Below, piece after piece: positions 1-8,559 of a stretch of 64,000 bases of DNA. Where the stretch lies: the NCBI RefSeq assembly GCF_000021925.1, contig NC_011830.1:1388501-1452500 (forward strand). The letters are read 5' to 3'. The position numbers and the translations under genes are program-made. The notes beneath the pieces were generated by a model, which saw only the letters and a list, made by a program, of their open reading frames with translations, searched no databases and was not told the DNA's origin. The stretch's first letter is position 1; every line of letters starts with the position of its first letter. Source of the DNA: Desulfitobacterium hafniense DCB-2. GTDB taxonomy: Bacteria; Bacillota; Desulfitobacteriia; Desulfitobacteriales; Desulfitobacteriaceae.

Positions 1-570
1 GCTGCCCCGGCGGCGGGGAGGATATCCCGAAGAACTGCTTTGCAGGGTGTGGGCTTAGTGGTCTTGGCAGGTTTAAGCTATAGGCCTGCCAAGGCTCTCG
101 CAGCCGCTGCTCCTAAGGTTTTTCGCCCCCCGGGTGCGGTTGGGGATGAAGAGTTTTTGGCGAAATGTGTTCGCTGCGGCAAATGCATAGAGATCTGTCC
201 AGATAAGACCTTATTAAGCGCCCATCTGGATCAGGGTTTAAATCTGGGGACACCCTACTTTATTCCCCGTCAAATCCCCTGCTCACTGTGCATGGAGTGT
301 CCTGACGTATGTCCCAGCGGCGCCCTGGTGCCCTTAGACATGCGTGAAGTAAAAATCGGCATTGCCGAAATTGATCAAGACCGCTGTTATGCTTATCAGG
401 ATGATGTGTGCCGCTCCTGTTACAACAGCTGTCCATTGATTGATGAAGCGATTATGATGGAAGGATTTCAATATCCGGTGGTTGATCCGGAGATCTGTAC
501 AGGATGCGGAATCTGTGAGTATGTCTGTGTGATGGAATATCCAGCTATTCGGATTAAACGGATGTCCTGA
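1..570 (+). CDS. Ferredoxin-type protein, NapG/MauM-like, four [4Fe-4S] clusters (5' truncated)
   Basis: The frame is open from base 1, so the gene begins outside the window; the TTG at 40 is an internal codon, not a convincing start. The first visible residues contain a twin-arginine-like segment (ISRRTALQ followed by GVGLVVLAGL and an Ala-rich stretch), which suggests Tat export of a folded Fe-S protein. Four cysteine groups follow: CVRCGKCIEICP, CSLCMECPDVCP, CRSCYNSCP (with an upstream Cys) and CTGCGICEYVC, the pattern of NapG/MauM ferredoxins that pass electrons in periplasmic-type oxidoreductase systems. The partner enzyme should lie to the left and is not visible, so the specific pathway is unknown. 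A strong bidirectional terminator follows at 624-676. Confidence 0.85.
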   Translation, partial: AAPAAGRISRRTALQGVGLVVLAGLSYRPAKALAAAAPKVFRPPGAVGDEEFLAKCVRCGKCIEICPDKTLLSAHLDQGLNLGTPYFIPRQIPCSLCMECPDVCPSGALVPLDMREVKIGIAEIDQDRCYAYQDDVCRSCYNSCPLIDEAIMMEGFQYPVVDPEICTGCGICEYVCVMEYPAIRIKRMS

Positions 571-623
571 GTTCTTTATTGCCATCTCCTCTTAAAATAA
601 ATAGGCTAAGTGTTTATAAACTC

Positions 624-676
624 AAACAGGAGCTTTTCAGCAGATCCACGAAGATGCTGAAAAGCTCCTGTTTAAT
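624..676. terminator. Bidirectional terminator between ferredoxin gene and cls
   Basis: A long near-perfect inverted repeat (AAACAGGAGCTTTTCAGCA and its complement, with about 12 bases of loop) has A-rich sequence on the left and T-rich sequence on the right. It sits between the convergent ferredoxin (+) and cls (-) genes and can serve both. Confidence 0.85.
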
Positions 677-677
677 T

Positions 678-2207
678 CTACATCAATGGGGCGAAAATAC
701 GGAGGATTGTACGCCCTAATCTACGGTACCATCTGACAGCACGACAGTCTTCCAGGGTAATTTGCTGGCATTTGGTTAACGTTGCTAAATAATCTTCTTT
801 TACGGCCAGGACACTTTGGGTGTTATAGAGGTAGACCCCGCATTCGAAGTGCAGGTAAAGGCTCCTGTAGTCCATGTTGATGGTTCCCACCACAGCGTGG
901 ACGTCATCGATCAGGATGGATTTGGCATGGATAAAGCCGGGTGAATATTCGTAGATTTTTACGCCGCTTTCCACCAGAAATTCGTAGTTGGAACGGGTCA
1001 TGGAATGAACAAACCAACGATCCCCGCGATAAGGAGTCACGATGCGCACATCGACACTTCGCTTAGCGGCAGAGCAGAGGGCTGAAAGCATTACATTATT
1101 AAGGATAAGATAGGGTGTGTTAATATAGATATAGCGTTCAGCTTGAACGATGAGAGTGAGGTAGACGTTTTCGCCCATCGGTTCTTCATCCAAGGGGCTA
1201 TCCCCAAAAGGCTGGACGAACCCATCGCTGGGGTAGGCTTCCGCCTCATGCACAGGTAACTTAAACCGGGTGTAGTCTTCATCCGTCTCGGTCTCATAAT
1301 TCCATAAAGATAAGAACATCACGGTGAAATTCCAGACAGCTTCTCCTTGGATGAGTATAGCGCTATCCTTCCAATGACCAAACCGATCATACGCATTAAT
1401 ATATTCATCCGCCAGATTGATTCCGCCTGTAAAGGCTGTTTTTCCATCGATCACGGCGATCTTGCGATGATCCCGGTTATTCATGTGAATGGAGAGAACG
1501 GGAATCAGACGGTTAAAGACACTGCACTTAATTCCTTTCTCCTCCAGCTTCTTTTCATAGCCATAGGGCAGCTTGAAGAGACTGCCTACATCATCGTAAA
1601 GAACCCGGACATCTACACCTTGTTGGACTTTCTCCACTAAAATCTCCAGGATAGAATCCCACATGACTCCTTCATCAATAATGAAGTATTCCAGGAAGAT
1701 GAATTTTTCGGCCTTTCTTAACTCTTCCAGCAAACGCTCATACATCAGCTCTCCGAGGGGTAAATATTCAGTAATGGTATTTTGATAAACAGGGCAATAG
1801 GAATATTTATCGATATAACGTGAAAGATTAGCTGCACGGTGGTTTTGCGCCTCAAGTTCCTGAAGGATGGCTTGATTCGGGATGAGGGACTGATTCATTT
1901 TTTCATTGACAGCTTTCATCTCGCGCTTTTTACGCTTGCTTAATTTATTGCGGCCAAATAAAAGATAAAACAGCCCGCCAAAGATAGGAAAAATAAGGAT
2001 TGGGATAACCCAGGCAATCTTATAGGCGGGGTCAGATTTGCTGTTCAATATATAAAGCAGAGCAACGATGCTGAGCGATGTGCAAACGGTATAAAAATAA
2101 ATAAAATAACTGCTGAATCTCCAGATGATCATAACCAGAGCAAAGATTTGCAGGAGGAGAAGCAAGGCGATAAAGATCACACGGTAAAGCATCGGCAAGT
2201 TTTTCAT
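678..2207 (-). CDS. cls: Cardiolipin synthase, phospholipase D family
   Basis: A 509-residue membrane enzyme that condenses two phosphatidylglycerol molecules into cardiolipin and glycerol. It starts with two hydrophobic helices (about residues 8-60) containing a PLDN-like region (KIAWVIPILIFPIFGG), then two PLD catalytic HKD motifs: HRKIAVIDGKTAFTGG and HAKSILIDDVHAVVGT, the second followed by MDYRSLYLHFE. Length is normal for bacterial Cls. The ATG at 2207 is preceded on its strand by a GGAGGAGGGAG ribosome site. It is a single-gene unit, convergent with the ferredoxin and divergent from marR. Confidence 0.93.
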   Translation of the reverse strand: MKNLPMLYRVIFIALLLLLQIFALVMIIWRFSSYFIYFYTVCTSLSIVALLYILNSKSDPAYKIAWVIPILIFPIFGGLFYLLFGRNKLSKRKKREMKAVNEKMNQSLIPNQAILQELEAQNHRAANLSRYIDKYSYCPVYQNTITEYLPLGELMYERLLEELRKAEKFIFLEYFIIDEGVMWDSILEILVEKVQQGVDVRVLYDDVGSLFKLPYGYEKKLEEKGIKCSVFNRLIPVLSIHMNNRDHRKIAVIDGKTAFTGGINLADEYINAYDRFGHWKDSAILIQGEAVWNFTVMFLSLWNYETETDEDYTRFKLPVHEAEAYPSDGFVQPFGDSPLDEEPMGENVYLTLIVQAERYIYINTPYLILNNVMLSALCSAAKRSVDVRIVTPYRGDRWFVHSMTRSNYEFLVESGVKIYEYSPGFIHAKSILIDDVHAVVGTINMDYRSLYLHFECGVYLYNTQSVLAVKEDYLATLTKCQQITLEDCRAVRWYRRLGRTILRIFAPLM

Positions 2208-2308
2208 GATTCTCCCTCCTCCTCATTATTATTATCTTTTAGTATATGTAATCCTCAGACTTTTTGTCCAATAATAAACAACAAAGTTTTATCGTGTCTT
2301 AAAATGTA

Positions 2309-2347
2309 TTGACTAAACAAAGTATACCCTATACTATATATAGTGTA
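2309..2347 (+). promoter_or_regulatory. Promoter and palindromic operator candidate upstream of marR-ftsH
   Basis: A -35-like TTGACT at 2309-2314 is followed by TATACT/TACTAT around 2330-2337. The -10 region is embedded in a near-palindrome, TATACTATATATAGTGTA (2330-2347), about 35 bases before the marR start. MarR proteins commonly repress their own gene by binding such palindromes, so this is inferred to be an autoregulatory site. Confidence 0.5.
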
Positions 2348-2382
2348 AAGATAATATTGGAGAGCGTGGTGGAGGCCAAAGC

Positions 2383-2835
2383 ATGAGAAGCATGGTGTTT
2401 GAGAATGAAATCTGGGATTTCTTGAGGACGATAACCGAAGGTATGGCCAATGCATTTCGCCCGATTGTTGAAGAATACGGTTTAACTTTAATGCAGACTC
2501 GGATCTTGGTGGAAGTTAAAGACGGGGCACCTCATACTATAGGAAGTCTGGGAAGTATTATTGGCCTTTCCAGCGGGAATGCTTCCTCTATGTGCAAGAA
2601 ATTGGAGGCAGCAGGATTTCTAAGGCGTATTCGTACACCTGAGGACGAACGGTTCGTGAAACTTGCCCTGACCCGGCACGGTGAAGACACAATTTATCGC
2701 ATCGAAGAGGATCTTGAACGACGATGCGGTGTTTTTTTGGAATATAAAGGTGAACAGGAATATCAACGATTTATTGAGTGCATGGAAAATGTCAAAGCCT
2801 TTATGCAAGAGATGTATGAATTTCAACCGAAATAG
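2383..2835 (+). CDS. MarR-family transcriptional regulator
   Basis: A 150-residue winged-helix protein. The recognition-helix region reads IGSLGSIIGLSSGNASSMCKKLEAAGFLRR and is followed by the wing motif TPEDERFVKLALTRHG, typical of MarR. The ATG at 2383 has a GGTGGAGG ribosome site 8 bases upstream. It lies 67 bases before ftsH on the same strand, so it probably controls itself and the protease gene through the palindrome at 2330-2347. The ligand cannot be predicted. Confidence 0.88.
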   Translation: MRSMVFENEIWDFLRTITEGMANAFRPIVEEYGLTLMQTRILVEVKDGAPHTIGSLGSIIGLSSGNASSMCKKLEAAGFLRRIRTPEDERFVKLALTRHGEDTIYRIEEDLERRCGVFLEYKGEQEYQRFIECMENVKAFMQEMYEFQPK

Positions 2836-2902
2836 AATTTTCAATCGAAAAGAATAAGGCTCACGGAAGCGGTTAGTTATAGAAAATAATGGAGTGAAAA
2901 AA

Positions 2903-4729
2903 ATGAATGAAAAACCAACGCCGAAGAAACCGCTTATCTATTATTCCCTGATTGCCTTGTTGATTCTTCTGCTTCTGAATGCTTTTGTGTTTCCGCACTT
3001 GCTGAAAAGACAGGTTACCCAAGTGGATTATGGCTCTTTCCTGTCCTATCTTGAGAGTGGAACGATTTCGGAAGTCGAAGTTCAGGATAATCAGATTGCC
3101 TTTATGACCAAGGATTCAACAGGCAAAGAAACGATTTTTGTTACGGGCGCCATGGCAGACCCTGAATTGGTTAATCGTCTTAAGGCTGCCGGGGTGGATA
3201 AATATTCTCAGGTTATCCCCAAGGAGAACTCCCCCCTCATGAACATTCTCTTAACCTGGATTCTCCCCATGATTCTCTTATTTGGACTTTGGATGCTGCT
3301 GGGAAATCTGATGCAGAGAAAGATGGGCGGCGGCATGAACGCCATGACCTTTGGCAAGAGCAATGCTAAAATCTACGTTCAAGCCCAGACAGGTAAGACC
3401 TTTGCCGATGTGGCCGGTCAGGATGAGGCGAAAGAAGCTCTGACTGAGATCGTGGATTTTCTTCACGACCCCAGCCGTTATGCCGCCATTGGAGCCGATC
3501 TGCCGAAAGGGGCTCTCCTGGTGGGTCCTCCGGGAACGGGGAAGACCTTGCTGGCCAAGGCCGTTGCCGGAGAAGCAAAAGTGCCCTTTTTCTCCATATC
3601 CGGAAGTGAATTTGTAGAGATGTTTGTGGGTATGGGCGCGGCCAAAGTCAGAGATCTATTTAAACAAGCCAATGAAAAAGCCCCCTGCATCGTTTTTATC
3701 GATGAGATTGATACCATCGGCAAAAAACGGGATGGAGGCTCCTTCGGCGGAGGCAATGATGAACGGGAGCAAACCTTGAACCAACTTCTGTCCGAGATGG
3801 ATGGTTTTGACGGCAAGAAGGGTGTGGTGATTCTCGCCGCTACCAACCGGCCGGAGTCCTTAGACAAGGCTTTGCTGCGTCCGGGGCGCTTCGATCGCCG
3901 GATCCCTGTGGAGCTTCCGGATTTGGCAGGCCGGGAAGCCATCCTGAGAGTTCATGGGCAAAAGGTAAAAATGGACTCCCCTATCGACTTTAAAGCCATC
4001 GCCCGGGCCACTGCCGGAGCATCCGGAGCGGAATTAGCCAATATCATTAATGAAGGAGCTTTACGGGCTGTTCGCTGCGGGAGAAGCCGGGTGAATCAAA
4101 GTGATTTGGAGGAGTCTGTGGAAGTTGTGATTGCCGGTTATCAGCGGAAGGGGGCAGTGATTTCTCATCGCGAGAAAGAGATTATTGCTTTCCACGAGAT
4201 TGGCCATGCTTTAGTAGCCACCAAACAAACGGACTCTGCTCCTGTGCATAAGATTACCATTATTCCAAGGACTTCCGGGGCCTTAGGCTATACCATGCAA
4301 GTGGAAGAAGATGAGCGCGTTCTCATGAGCAAAGAAGAGGCCTTCAATAAAATCACCACCTTTACAGGGGGCCGGGCAGCCGAAGAATTGATCTTTGGAA
4401 CCTATACTTCAGGAGCCTCCAATGATATTGAACAAGCCACCAAAATTGCCCGGGCCATGGTTACCCGTCTGGGGATGAGCAAGAATTTCGATATGATGGC
4501 TTTAGAGACAGTGAATAATCCTTACCTTGGCGGCGATACTTCCTTGATGTGTTCTCCGGAAACCGCAGCCAGGATTGATGAGGAGATTTTATCCATTATC
4601 AAAAGCGCCCACAAAAAAGCCTTTGAAATTTTAAAAGAAAATATTGAAAAGCTTCATGAATTAGCACGTTATTTGTTGGAAAAGGAAACCATCACCGGAG
4701 AAGAATTTATGGCGGTGCTCTCCAGGTAG
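2903..4729 (+). CDS. ftsH: ATP-dependent zinc metalloprotease FtsH
   Basis: A 608-residue membrane-anchored AAA+ protease that degrades membrane and regulatory proteins. Two N-terminal membrane helices (about residues 11-33 and 112-135) flank an extracytoplasmic loop. The AAA domain has Walker A GPPGTGKT (near 205), Walker B IVFIDEIDTIG and the SRH sequence ATNRPESLDKALLRPGRFDR; the zinc site is HEIGH (near 430). The ATG at 2903 is chosen because GGAG at 2891-2894 is correctly spaced from it; the in-frame GTG at 2894 overlaps that site. Linkage to a MarR gene suggests an accessory, condition-induced FtsH rather than necessarily the only copy. Confidence 0.93.
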   Translation: MNEKPTPKKPLIYYSLIALLILLLLNAFVFPHLLKRQVTQVDYGSFLSYLESGTISEVEVQDNQIAFMTKDSTGKETIFVTGAMADPELVNRLKAAGVDKYSQVIPKENSPLMNILLTWILPMILLFGLWMLLGNLMQRKMGGGMNAMTFGKSNAKIYVQAQTGKTFADVAGQDEAKEALTEIVDFLHDPSRYAAIGADLPKGALLVGPPGTGKTLLAKAVAGEAKVPFFSISGSEFVEMFVGMGAAKVRDLFKQANEKAPCIVFIDEIDTIGKKRDGGSFGGGNDEREQTLNQLLSEMDGFDGKKGVVILAATNRPESLDKALLRPGRFDRRIPVELPDLAGREAILRVHGQKVKMDSPIDFKAIARATAGASGAELANIINEGALRAVRCGRSRVNQSDLEESVEVVIAGYQRKGAVISHREKEIIAFHEIGHALVATKQTDSAPVHKITIIPRTSGALGYTMQVEEDERVLMSKEEAFNKITTFTGGRAAEELIFGTYTSGASNDIEQATKIARAMVTRLGMSKNFDMMALETVNNPYLGGDTSLMCSPETAARIDEEILSIIKSAHKKAFEILKENIEKLHELARYLLEKETITGEEFMAVLSR

Positions 4730-4730
4730 A

Positions 4731-4771
4731 AAACAAGGACTGGTGATGTTTTGACATCCCAGTCCTTGTTT
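4731..4771 (+). terminator. Terminator after ftsH
   Basis: A 13-base stem, AAACAAGGACTGG pairing with CCAGTCCTTGTTT, with a loop of about 15 bases, lies directly after the ftsH stop codon. Confidence 0.85.
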
Positions 4772-4863
4772 GGCGTTAAGCTGCTGCATCGCACTATTCT
4801 CTTGTTCTAAGATAAATCAGCATGATCGATCAGGATAAGATCAATCAGCAAAGGGGTAAAACG

Positions 4864-5706
4864 ATGAATATTTTAGTCACCCTGAACTCAAGTTATGTAA
4901 AACAGTTAATGGTTATGCTGACCTCTCTGCTTGACTCCAACCCAGGGGAGCAGTTTACGGTTTATGTAGCTCATTCCGCTATGTCCAAGGAGGACTTTGC
5001 ACGTATCGATCAGGCCATTGATAGCTCACGATGTAAGGTTGAAGGAATTAAGCTGTCTGATGAAGGTTTGAGCAAGGCACCTATTACCAGCCGCTATCCC
5101 AAGGAAATGTATTACCGGATTTTTGCAGTGAATTATCTTCCCGATCACCTTGAACGAATTTTGTACCTGGATCCTGATCTTGTCGTCATCAATCCTCTAA
5201 AGGAGCTCTACACCATAGACTTCCAAGGAAACTTCTTCGCAGCAGCCTCCCATGTTAAGGAACTATTGAAAAAACTCAATCACGTCAGACTTAATATGGC
5301 TGAAGACAGCACCTATGTCAATTCGGGGGTGATGATGATGAACTTGTCCCTGCTGCGCCAGGAACAGGATGTTCATGAAGTCTACCAATATATTGAAGAA
5401 TACAAGCACCGCTTATTCCTGCCTGACCAGGATGTTCTTAATGGGGTGTATAGTGATAGAACCCTGACTGTAGATGCGAAAATCTATAATCTCAGTGAGC
5501 GGTATTATGCCCTCTATAATCTGAACCCCAAGTACTGGGATGCTAAAATTGATCTGGATTGGGTCCGCAGCAATACAGCGATTATTCACTATTGCGGCCG
5601 CAACAAACCCTGGAAAGACAACTATATTGGGGATTTGAACGTTTTTTATAAAAACTATGAGCAAAAGGTTCGTGCCAAAATGAAGGATTTTGAAACTATG
5701 AGGTGA
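4864..5706 (+). CDS. Family 8 glycosyltransferase
   Basis: A 280-residue GT-A fold sugar transferase, LgtC/GspA-like, acting in the cytoplasm on a surface glycan. It begins MNILVTLNSSYVKQL, carries the metal-binding DxD in YLDPDLVVINPL, then NSGVMMMNL and DQDVLNGVY, and ends with HYCGRNKPW, all characteristic of GT8. An upstream in-frame ATG at 4822 is disfavoured, because the ATG at 4864 has an AAGGGG ribosome site and the GT8 fold starts there. The acceptor is unknown. It is only 46 bases upstream of cbiD with no terminator between, so cbiD may be read from its transcript. Confidence 0.88.
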   Translation: MNILVTLNSSYVKQLMVMLTSLLDSNPGEQFTVYVAHSAMSKEDFARIDQAIDSSRCKVEGIKLSDEGLSKAPITSRYPKEMYYRIFAVNYLPDHLERILYLDPDLVVINPLKELYTIDFQGNFFAAASHVKELLKKLNHVRLNMAEDSTYVNSGVMMMNLSLLRQEQDVHEVYQYIEEYKHRLFLPDQDVLNGVYSDRTLTVDAKIYNLSERYYALYNLNPKYWDAKIDLDWVRSNTAIIHYCGRNKPWKDNYIGDLNVFYKNYEQKVRAKMKDFETMR

Positions 5707-5752
5707 AATGATAGCATTATAGTTAAATACGATAATGGGTGGGGCGGCTGAT

Positions 5753-6898
5753 ATGAGGAAAAAGACGAAGGACAGGCATTCATGGAAAACGGGCTTTACT
5801 ACGGGCAGTTGTGCAGCAGGGGCAGCAAAAGCTGCCTGCCTTTTGCTGAAAGGACTGCATCAGGGAACAGAGGTGGATATCCCGCTGCCTCAGGGCGAAC
5901 GGCTTCAATTGCCTGTACATAGATGGGACAGGGCGGAAGATGTTGCTTGGGTAAGCATTATCAAAAATGCGGGAGATGATCCCGATGTCACCCATGGTTT
6001 GGAAGTGGTCGCCAGGGTGCAGCTCCTTTCTCAAAGAGGAGAAATCCTTATTCGCGGCGGGCGGGGCATCGGAGTTGTCACCAAAAAGGGTCTGCAGATT
6101 CCTCCGGGGGAAAGCGCTATCAATCCTGTTCCCCGGTCCATGATTCAGGCCGCGGTACGGGAGGTATTTCCCCAGGAAGAAATCCTGGTGGTGATCGAAG
6201 TGCCTGAAGGGGAACGGCTTGCTCTAAAGACCTTGAACCCCCGACTGGGAATTATGGGAGGGGTATCGATCTTAGGTACAACGGGTATCGTTCGGCCGAT
6301 GTCGGAAGAAGCCTTTAAGAATTCGATCCTGCCTGAATTGGATCAAGCCGTCGCTTATGGACACAAAGCCATTGTTCTGACTCCCGGCAATTATGGCTTT
6401 AAGGTAGCCAGGGAGCAGCTCATGGTCCCTGAGGAAGCCATTATTCAGATGAGTAATTTTGTGGGCTTTTTGCTGGAAGAGGCTGCTTATCGCAAGATCG
6501 AAAAGGTGCTTCTCTTAGGTCATATTGGCAAACTCATTAAAGTGGCCGGGGGAATATTCCATACTCATACTCATGTTGCCGATGCCCGGATGGAGATCCT
6601 GGTGGCCCATGCCGCCCTGGCTGGTATGGATCAAAATTCCTTGCAGACCATCGCGGAGTTGCCGACAGTTGAAGGTGCTGCCGAGGAAATTCGCAGCAAG
6701 GGCTGGGGGAGCCTTTTATTTAAACTGGCTGAAAGGGCAAGCCACCGGGCTCAAGACCATGTACATGGGGAACTTCAGGTGGGAACTGCCTTTACTTTGC
6801 TTAACGGAGAGATCATCGCCTGGGATGATCCGGCTATGGAGATCGGCAAAGAATTTTGGCATTGGCCGCCGGTGGAGGAGGAATTTTGGCGAAAATAG
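5753..6898 (+). CDS. cbiD: Cobalt-precorrin-5B C1-methyltransferase CbiD
   Basis: A 381-residue enzyme that methylates C1 of cobalt-precorrin-5B with S-adenosylmethionine in the oxygen-independent B12 pathway. The family N-terminus (TGFTTGSCAAGAAKAA) and the internal NPRLGIMGGVSILGTTGIV and LLLGHIGKLIKVAGGIFHTH blocks are present, and the length is normal. The ATG at 5753 has GGTGGGG 8 bases upstream; the in-frame ATG at 5735 has no ribosome site. It is the first cbi gene but lies upstream of the B12 riboswitch, so its expression is not under that switch unless a second control exists. Confidence 0.93.
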   Translation: MRKKTKDRHSWKTGFTTGSCAAGAAKAACLLLKGLHQGTEVDIPLPQGERLQLPVHRWDRAEDVAWVSIIKNAGDDPDVTHGLEVVARVQLLSQRGEILIRGGRGIGVVTKKGLQIPPGESAINPVPRSMIQAAVREVFPQEEILVVIEVPEGERLALKTLNPRLGIMGGVSILGTTGIVRPMSEEAFKNSILPELDQAVAYGHKAIVLTPGNYGFKVAREQLMVPEEAIIQMSNFVGFLLEEAAYRKIEKVLLLGHIGKLIKVAGGIFHTHTHVADARMEILVAHAALAGMDQNSLQTIAELPTVEGAAEEIRSKGWGSLLFKLAERASHRAQDHVHGELQVGTAFTLLNGEIIAWDDPAMEIGKEFWHWPPVEEEFWRK

Positions 6899-6944
6899 AG
6901 AATAGTTTAGTAATTCGAATTAAGTTGTCTTAACAACCGAATAG

Positions 6945-7100
6945 TATTCAAGGTTCCTCTTTAGAGGAAGAAAAGGGAAGCCGGTGAAAATCCGGCGCGG
7001 TCCCGCCACTGTGAACCACGAGTGCCTCTTAAGGCCCACTGGGATGAGCCTGGGAAGGGAAGAGGCATAAAGACTGGAAGCCAGGAGACCTGCCTTGAAC
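6945..7100 (+). promoter_or_regulatory. Cobalamin (B12) riboswitch
   Basis: The region contains the adenosylcobalamin aptamer core: AAGCCGGTGAAAATCCGGC, GCGGTCCCGCCACTGTGA, and the 3' B12 box GGAAGCCAGGAGACCTGCC. A closing P1 helix is visible: TTCAAGG at 6947-6953 pairs with CCTTGAA at 7093-7099. It lies in the 340-base cbiD-cbiET gap and precedes a terminator at 7167-7193. B12 binding should therefore stop transcription before cbiET and the genes after it. Confidence 0.95.
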
Positions 7101-7166
7101 ATTGCGCTACGTCCACGAGCGATGGATGATGTAGTGACGATTTCGGAAATACCGAAGGGAAGAACC

Positions 7167-7193
7167 AAAGAGCCGCTCAGGGCTCTTTTTTGT
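7167..7193 (+). terminator. Riboswitch-controlled intrinsic terminator
   Basis: AAAGAGCC (7167-7174) pairs with GGCTCTTT (7181-7188) around a six-base loop and is followed by a T tract. It lies 66 bases after the aptamer and 45 bases before cbiET, so it is the likely expression platform, acting by transcription attenuation. Confidence 0.88.
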
Positions 7194-7238
7194 TTAGCTT
7201 GCTTTTTTATTGAGCTTAATCGAGGGGAAGGTGATGGG

Positions 7239-8462
7239 ATGATTCAAATAGTGGGGATAGGCCCTGGTACGAGAGCATGGGTTCCCCAGGCTGTTGAAGC
7301 AATGGTCGCTCAGAGCGATGTTTTGGTAGGAGGGATACGAGCCCTGGAGCTGTTCCCGGATTTCCAGGGAGAGTCATACCGGGTCACTGGAAATCTGGCG
7401 GAAACTCGGCAAACCTTGCAGAAAGTATTGCAGCAGGGCAAAAAAGCCAGTGTCCTGGTTTCCGGTGATCCAGGTTTCTATAGTCTGCTTCCTTGGCTGA
7501 AAAGGGAGTTTCCTCAAGAAGAAATTCAAGTATTGCCGGGCCTCAGCTCCATTCAGCTGGCCTTTGCCCGGGCAGGGATACCCTGGCAGGATGCAGAGCT
7601 GCTTAGTGTCCATGGACGTCCGCTGAACTGCTTGCCTTTACATCTCAGCCGGCCAGTGGGGGTTCTTACTGGCGGTGAAAACTCACCCCGGAAGATCGCT
7701 GAGTATTATCGCACCTATGGCTGCAATCCGCGGATTTCACTTGGCAACGCCTTAACCTATGCGGAAGAGCGTTGGCTGAATACAGATGCTGATCAGCTCA
7801 TGAATTCAGAAGAAGATTTCGCCAATGCGGTGATGATCCTCTATCCGGAAGAAGCGGAGCATAAGCCGGAACAATCTGTCCTCTCCCTGCCCAGGAGCTT
7901 TGGCATCAAGGATGAGGAGTTTATACGCGGTGATGTCCCCATGACCAAGACGGAGATTCGCGTTCAAGTTCTGGCTAAGGCGGGAATTATCCCCGCGAGC
8001 CGGGTCTTGGATGTGGGAGCCGGGACGGGAAGTATAAGCATTGAAGCTGCTCTTCTGGCTCATCGCGGCTGCGTTTATGCGGTGGAGGAAAATCCGGAGG
8101 CACAAGAGCTGATCCTGAAGAATCAGGAGAAATTCCGGGTAAGCAACCTGCGCTTGATTCGTGGCTCCGCACCGCTGGCTCTGCAGGAAATCCCGCCTGT
8201 GGATGTCTGCATTATTGGCGGAAGCCATGGACAGATTCGGGAGATTTTACACCAAGCCCCTCTGGTACCTGGGGGACGGGCAGTGGTGACTGCCGTAACT
8301 TTAGAGACATTGGCTCATGGTATGGAGGCCCTGAAAAGCTTGCAATACGAAGATGTTGATGTGGTTTCGATCCAAGCTGTGCGCTGGAAGGGCATTAAGG
8401 ATATTCATCTTGCCCAGGCCCAAAATCCTGTATTTATACTCTCAGGAAGGAAAGGAAGCTAA
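7239..8462 (+). CDS. cbiET: Cobalt-precorrin-7 C5-methyltransferase / cobalt-precorrin-6B C15-methyltransferase (decarboxylating), CbiE-CbiT fusion
   Basis: A 407-residue bifunctional enzyme. Residues 1-about 205 form a CbiE tetrapyrrole methylase (IVGIGPGTRAWVP, SGDPGFYSLLPWL). The rest is a CbiT class I methyltransferase beginning FGIKDEEFIRGDVPMTKTEI, with the SAM site VLDVGAGTGSISIEAA. It catalyses the C5 and C15 methylations plus loss of the C12 acetate carboxyl group, like CobL of the aerobic pathway. The open frame extends upstream into the riboswitch, but the ATG at 7239 with GAGGGGAAGG is the real start. Confidence 0.93.
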   Translation: MIQIVGIGPGTRAWVPQAVEAMVAQSDVLVGGIRALELFPDFQGESYRVTGNLAETRQTLQKVLQQGKKASVLVSGDPGFYSLLPWLKREFPQEEIQVLPGLSSIQLAFARAGIPWQDAELLSVHGRPLNCLPLHLSRPVGVLTGGENSPRKIAEYYRTYGCNPRISLGNALTYAEERWLNTDADQLMNSEEDFANAVMILYPEEAEHKPEQSVLSLPRSFGIKDEEFIRGDVPMTKTEIRVQVLAKAGIIPASRVLDVGAGTGSISIEAALLAHRGCVYAVEENPEAQELILKNQEKFRVSNLRLIRGSAPLALQEIPPVDVCIIGGSHGQIREILHQAPLVPGGRAVVTAVTLETLAHGMEALKSLQYEDVDVVSIQAVRWKGIKDIHLAQAQNPVFILSGRKGS

Positions 8463-8559
8463 GGTCTCCGCTCAAACACAGGAGCCAAGACCCCTGGCAA
8501 GGGAGCGGCACTGCAGAACTGCAAGCTGGTGGCAAGACGAGGAACTAAGGAGGAACAAA

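Noticed and set aside
7095..7238. N-terminal extension of the cbiET frame into the riboswitch
   Set aside because: It would start inside the B12 aptamer and cross the terminator; the ATG at 7239 has a ribosome site and matches the family start.
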